Assembly (NCBI GenBank): GCA_963721335.1
Contig: CAVRIV010000008.1
Span: forward strand, 124,001-188,000
Reading direction: 5' to 3'
Source of the DNA: CAVXDY01 sp963721335
GTDB taxonomy: Bacteria > Actinomycetota > Thermoleophilia > Miltoncostaeales > Miltoncostaeaceae
DNA: 64,000 nt
Both the position numbers and the translations under genes were made by a program. Positions within the stretch are counted from its first letter, which is position 1. The number at the start of each line of letters is the position of its first letter. Of this stretch, positions 63,560-64,000 are shown piece after piece. The notes under the pieces are model-generated. The model was not told the DNA's origin. It saw only the letters and a program-made list of their open reading frames with translations, and did no database searches.

Positions 63560-64000
63560 CCCGCAAGGTCTCGAGCGACCTGTGGTGGCGGGACGCGATC
63601 GTCTACTGCCTCGACGTCGAGACCTTCCTCGACACGGACGGGGACGGCTGCGGCGACATCGGCGGGGTGATCGAGCGGATCGACTACCTGGCCGGGATGG
63701 GCGTCACCTGTCTCTGGCTGATGCCCTTCTTCCCCTCGGCCGACCGGGACGACGGCTACGACATCCTCGACTTCTACGCTGTCGACCCGCGCCTGGGGAC
63801 CCTCGGCGATTTCACCGAGATGATCCGCACCGCGGGGGACCGGGGCATCAGGGTCATCGCCGACCTGGTGGTCAACCACACCTCGGTCCACCACCCCTGG
63901 TTCCAGAGCGCCCGCTCCTCACGCGAGTCGCCCTTCCACGACTGGTACGTGTGGAGCGACGAGAAGCCGCGCGAGCGCCCCGGCGACGTGGTCTTCCCGG
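63556..64000 (+). CDS. GH13 alpha-amylase/trehalose synthase-like enzyme (cut by window end)
   Basis: The first 148 residues are visible, ATG 63556 in ATGA. N-terminal GH13 barrel: WWRDAIVYCLDVETFLDTDG, DIGGVIERIDYLAGMGVTCL, WLMPFFPSADRDDGYDILDF, DPRLGTLGDFTEMI, and conserved region I VIADLVVNHTSVHHPWFQ. The catalytic residues lie beyond the window. Starts like trehalose synthase (maltose-trehalose isomerase) and related amylases; VETFLD instead of the usual VRAFYD suggests the LLM-linked subfamily. Confidence 0.92.
   Translation, partial: MTRKVSSDLWWRDAIVYCLDVETFLDTDGDGCGDIGGVIERIDYLAGMGVTCLWLMPFFPSADRDDGYDILDFYAVDPRLGTLGDFTEMIRTAGDRGIRVIADLVVNHTSVHHPWFQSARSSRESPFHDWYVWSDEKPRERPGDVVFP

Noticed and set aside
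1..64000. CRISPR arrays, rRNA operons and phage modules
   Set aside because: No regularly spaced repeats, rRNA or phage structural genes were seen; the only mobile elements are the small TA-flanked repeat and the IS481-type element.

Overview
The window is high-GC actinobacterial DNA. Gene order valS-folC-(ndk)-mreBCD-mrdA-rodA-rng-rplU-rpmA-obg-proB-nadD-rsfS is the usual actinobacterial cell-shape and ribosome block. Low-complexity secreted proteins with a C-terminal GRC...C...RF...GTYRVTLT module, BTAD and LLM-class proteins, and many orphan secreted proteins suggest Thermoleophilia (Solirubrobacterales-like). That placement is inference; no rRNA is present.

Layout. (1) 1-5.9 kb: 3' part of valS, folC ending in a small TA-flanked inverted-repeat element, a membrane protein, ndk, maf (frameshifted), a BtuF-like cobalamin-binding protein. 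(2) 5.8-11.3 kb accessory insert: MFS efflux pump, BTAD regulator, and two unknown proteins that appear to share a beta-rich domain. (3) 11.3-24.9 kb core block: mreB-mreC-mreD-mrdA-rodA, a DUF697-like protein, rng, a convergent peptide-binding lipoprotein-type gene, then rplU-rpmA-obg-proB-nadD-rsfS and tRNA-Ala(GGC). (4) 24.9-38.8 kb: two paralogous divergent lipoproteins, a SHOCT protein, an intact IS481-type element with target duplication, a sulfatase, RecQ-like helicase, FAD oxidase, GGDEF-EAL protein and glutamate dehydrogenase. (5) 39.0-49.6 kb: a kinase-nSTAND-WD40 giant gene, then a tightly coupled set: a protein with a Cys/Ser tail, an APH-like kinase, a HopA1-like protein and a stand-alone LanC cyclase, with a cytoplasmic subtilase facing them. 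This looks like a split (class V-like) lanthipeptide pathway and is the most interesting part. (6) 49.7-64 kb: NarL-type two-component pair, MMPL exporter, B12-independent methionine synthase under a cobalamin riboswitch, soxR with its operator, a dihydroxyacetone-kinase/aldolase operon, a one-protein histidine kinase-response regulator, a molbindin, an LLM oxidoreductase and the start of a GH13 enzyme.

Data quality. Eleven or more genes, including housekeeping maf, mreD and metE, change reading frame internally while coding character continues on both sides, and several genes lack a canonical start codon. The simplest reading is residual indel/substitution error in the assembly rather than wholesale gene decay, so frameshifted genes are given as single features with the break noted.
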